A DNA stretch of 19,147 nt, taken from assembly GCA_003550305.1 (NCBI GenBank), contig QKYT01000040.1, positions 102,120 through 121,266 on the forward strand, written 5' to 3'. The number at the start of each line of letters is the position of its first letter. Position 1 is the first letter of the stretch. Below the pieces are notes generated by a model. That model saw nothing but the letters and a program-made list of their open reading frames with translations. It made no database searches and had not been told where the DNA came from. The position numbers and the translations under genes were made by a program. Of the stretch, positions 17,290 through 19,147 are shown piece by piece. Source of the DNA: Glomus cerebriforme (taxonomy: Eukaryota > Glomeromycota > Glomeromycetes > Glomerales > Glomeraceae).

Positions 17290-17793
17290 ATGAAAAAGTA
17301 TTCATTCAATTTACTTTTTTTTTTTTTTAAACGAACTTTTAAAAAAAAATTGGGGGGACCCATTCCTATCAAAAATATATATTTTTTTTATTATATAGTA
17401 ATACTGTATATTCATGAAAAGTATACCCAAAACTTTATGATAAAAAATATTTTTTTTAAGCGAAATTTTTTATTGAAGAAAAAGATGGTGATTGCCAATA
17501 TCTACAAAATATTCTACTCACGTGATATAAATGAAATACTATTTGTCATATCCTATTTTCATTTCCAGAAAATTGACATTAAGTATCACATTATGCATTA
17601 TATTTTATTTATTTATTTATTTATTTTTTTGATCAATATTAATTTATTTATTTGTATTTTCTTTACCACTTTTGACAGATCAATTTTGACGAATGCTTTA
17701 GTTTTCTTTGTTTTCTTTATGTACTTCTGGGTTCAATTTGATTCCAAATACATTGGGAGGGCCTTTATTTTCAATTTTTTTTCTTTAATATAG
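17290..17793 (+). CDS. Doubtful 167-codon open frame, hydrophobic product
   Basis: This is the longest uninterrupted ATG-to-stop frame after the Uma2 exon. The product would be very rich in Phe, Ile, Tyr and Lys, with a hydrophobic stretch near residues 103-122 ('YILFIYLFIFLININLFICI') and another near 136-147 ('NALVFFVFFMYFWV'). The first 60 codons sit on poly-T and poly-A runs, which avoid stops by composition. The last third ('DRSILTNALVF', 'VQFDSKYIGRAF') has more ordinary codons. No splice sites, domain or relatives are recognised. It may be a chance frame, a fragment of a membrane protein, or part of a repeat bounded by GGACCCATTCC (17356-17366) and GGTATGGGTCTTTCC (17928-17942). Confidence 0.2.
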   Translation: MKKYSFNLLFFFFKRTFKKKLGGPIPIKNIYFFYYIVILYIHEKYTQNFMIKNIFFKRNFLLKKKMVIANIYKIFYSRDINEILFVISYFHFQKIDIKYHIMHYILFIYLFIFLININLFICIFFTTFDRSILTNALVFFVFFMYFWVQFDSKYIGRAFIFNFFSLI

Positions 17794-18676
17794 CAAAACT
17801 TTACTTTAGATGCATTTGGATGTTTGACTTTCAATTTTAATGAATGAGAATAATCGATAATATACATATATAACAATGCTTAATAATATTTTATAAGTAT
17901 AAAAGAAGTTTTTTCCATTGGTGTGAGGTATGGGTCTTTCCAGAATTTTTTTTTCGTCTCATTTTTTTTTACTTTTATACGTGGCTGACTTTTAACAATT
18001 CACTTAATTATATTATAGCATGTGAAATATAACAAATATTTAATATATTACCAAATTTATGCAAATTGTAAATTGTGTGAATATTATCTGAAGATGCAGT
18101 AATACCTAGACTTTTCTATATCATACATAATATCCAATCAAAAAAATGAACAATCATATATTATATATTATGTACTGGTGCTATTATGTATAATAGTTAC
18201 ATAAAAACAAATTTATATTTATTAGCAAACAATTTAAATAATAAAGAGCACCATATTAATAAAAAATATTTTAATAATGAAAAAGAAAGCTGATAATGAT
18301 TTAATAAATAAATAATGTAATATATAATCAATTGTATTTGATTAAAAAATAATGTTAGTTTTTTTTATCAGTTAAAAAGAATAATACACTAAATTTTCTC
18401 TTATCAGGTTGAACGGTCAACAAAATAAAGGCGCATATATTCATTATACACGTGTCAGTACATCTGATCAGTAGACTGAATTTATTAATACTTTAAGAAA
18501 GATTGGCCAACATTTGTAAAAGTTAATCATCTGACACAAGTCCGCTATCAATTGACATCATGACATTTTACGCACGTATATATAATTAATTTTTCAAAAG
18601 TTTTTATATTTATTATTTTTTTTTTTTTTTGTCTTCATTTTTAACTATCTATTGCAATGTTAAAATTTATACATTG
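17794..18676. other. AT-rich stretch, nothing identified
   Basis: It contains GGGTCTTTCCA at 17932-17942, shared with 5190-5200, and otherwise stops in all frames. No RNA gene or further repeat was recognised. Confidence 0.45.
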
Positions 18677-19147
18677 TTAATATCCATTTATTTGTTCATT
18701 TACAGTATACAGTATCTCTACTTTACATTGCCTTATAAACTTTTTCTTAAAACTTTTATCCTTTATTATTATTATTATTACTTTAGTATTATCTTTAAAA
18801 TTGCTACATAATAAAATTATTATAATTCCTATTAACTGATTATCTTCTAAATTATAGTTATTTATCCATTTCTTCTTTTTTTTCATCTTCTTCAACTGAC
18901 ATATTTCATCTTCATAATAGCTTATGTAAAATTCCTCTTTTATTATACTATTTAATTATTGTCTTCCTATAATATTATCAATTAGTTTCAACATATCCCC
19001 TAATCATTCTCTTTGCTAAATATACCCTACTAAGTTCCTTCACCTATCATTACTTATTAATTCTATTTCTAAAAATTTGTTTTCATCTTTTAACCTATTT
19101 ACTTTTGTAATTATCTTTTTTACACAATATTTTACATGACTTATACC
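18677..19147 (-). pseudogene. Unrecognised gene relic with four in-frame stops, runs off the right edge
   Basis: One minus-strand frame from the window edge (codons starting at 19141) down to 18677 reads as coding-like sequence for about 155 codons without any frame change. It contains 'KVNRLKDENKFLEIEL', 'DMLKLIDNIIGRQ', 'YYEDEICQLKKMKKKKKWIN' and 'NNYNLEDNQLIGIIIILLCS'. Stops lie at 19042-19040 (TGA), 19018-19016 (TAG), 19006-19004 (TGA) and 18958-18956 (TAA). All four could come from single substitutions of Trp or Gln codons, or similar. The lower part (from 18895) is still open for 72 codons and includes AT-simple sequence. The start lies outside the window. Family unknown. Confidence 0.4.

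Overview
The window looks like nuclear DNA of an arbuscular mycorrhizal fungus, most likely Rhizophagus (Glomeromycotina). The base composition is very AT-rich, introns are short (about 70-100 bp) with GT/AG borders, and there are many decayed copies of multicopy gene types that I associate with Rhizophagus: a TKL-like kinase with the 'YTQAADI' signature, a transposase-like 'NTNVAES' family, and a two-pass membrane protein. The organism is inferred from these resemblances; no database was searched.

One gene appears intact. At 6248-7262 (+) three exons join in phase into a 275-residue protein. It has a short lysine-rich N-terminal tail, a complete Uma2/DUF820-type PD-(D/E)XK nuclease domain of the kind best known from bacteria, and an acidic linker ending in one C2H2 zinc finger. 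Each part sits in its own exon. This nuclear-targeted nuclease fusion is the most interesting item in the window.

Most other coding signal is relic. From left to right: two diverged direct repeats (1-775); a pyrimidine-rich tract ending in a repeat tail (782-1100); a decayed DNA transposon with imperfect terminal inverted repeats around a frameshifted transposase-like gene (2257-3740); a CAA-rich and minisatellite tract (4390-4760) and a GC-richer patch (5059-5210); the Uma2 gene; a six-exon membrane-protein pseudogene on the minus strand (7714-9119); a long empty stretch; a 256-bp MITE-like element with TA flanks and repeated AACCGGTT sites (11033-11292); an in-frame 12-bp minisatellite (11873-12021); one or two unrecognised plus-strand relics (12277-12441 and 12829-13529); a minus-strand kinase relic (13979-14609); a tandem pair of hairpin-bearing repeats (15170-15396); a coiled-coil relic (15652-15934); an isolated 167-codon open frame (17290-17793); and a minus-strand relic with four in-frame stops running off the right edge (18677-19147).

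No operon-like arrangement, tRNA, rRNA or CRISPR array was seen. Ambiguous bases (n) occur near 350-410 and 15285-15327, both inside repeats, so the assembly there is less certain.
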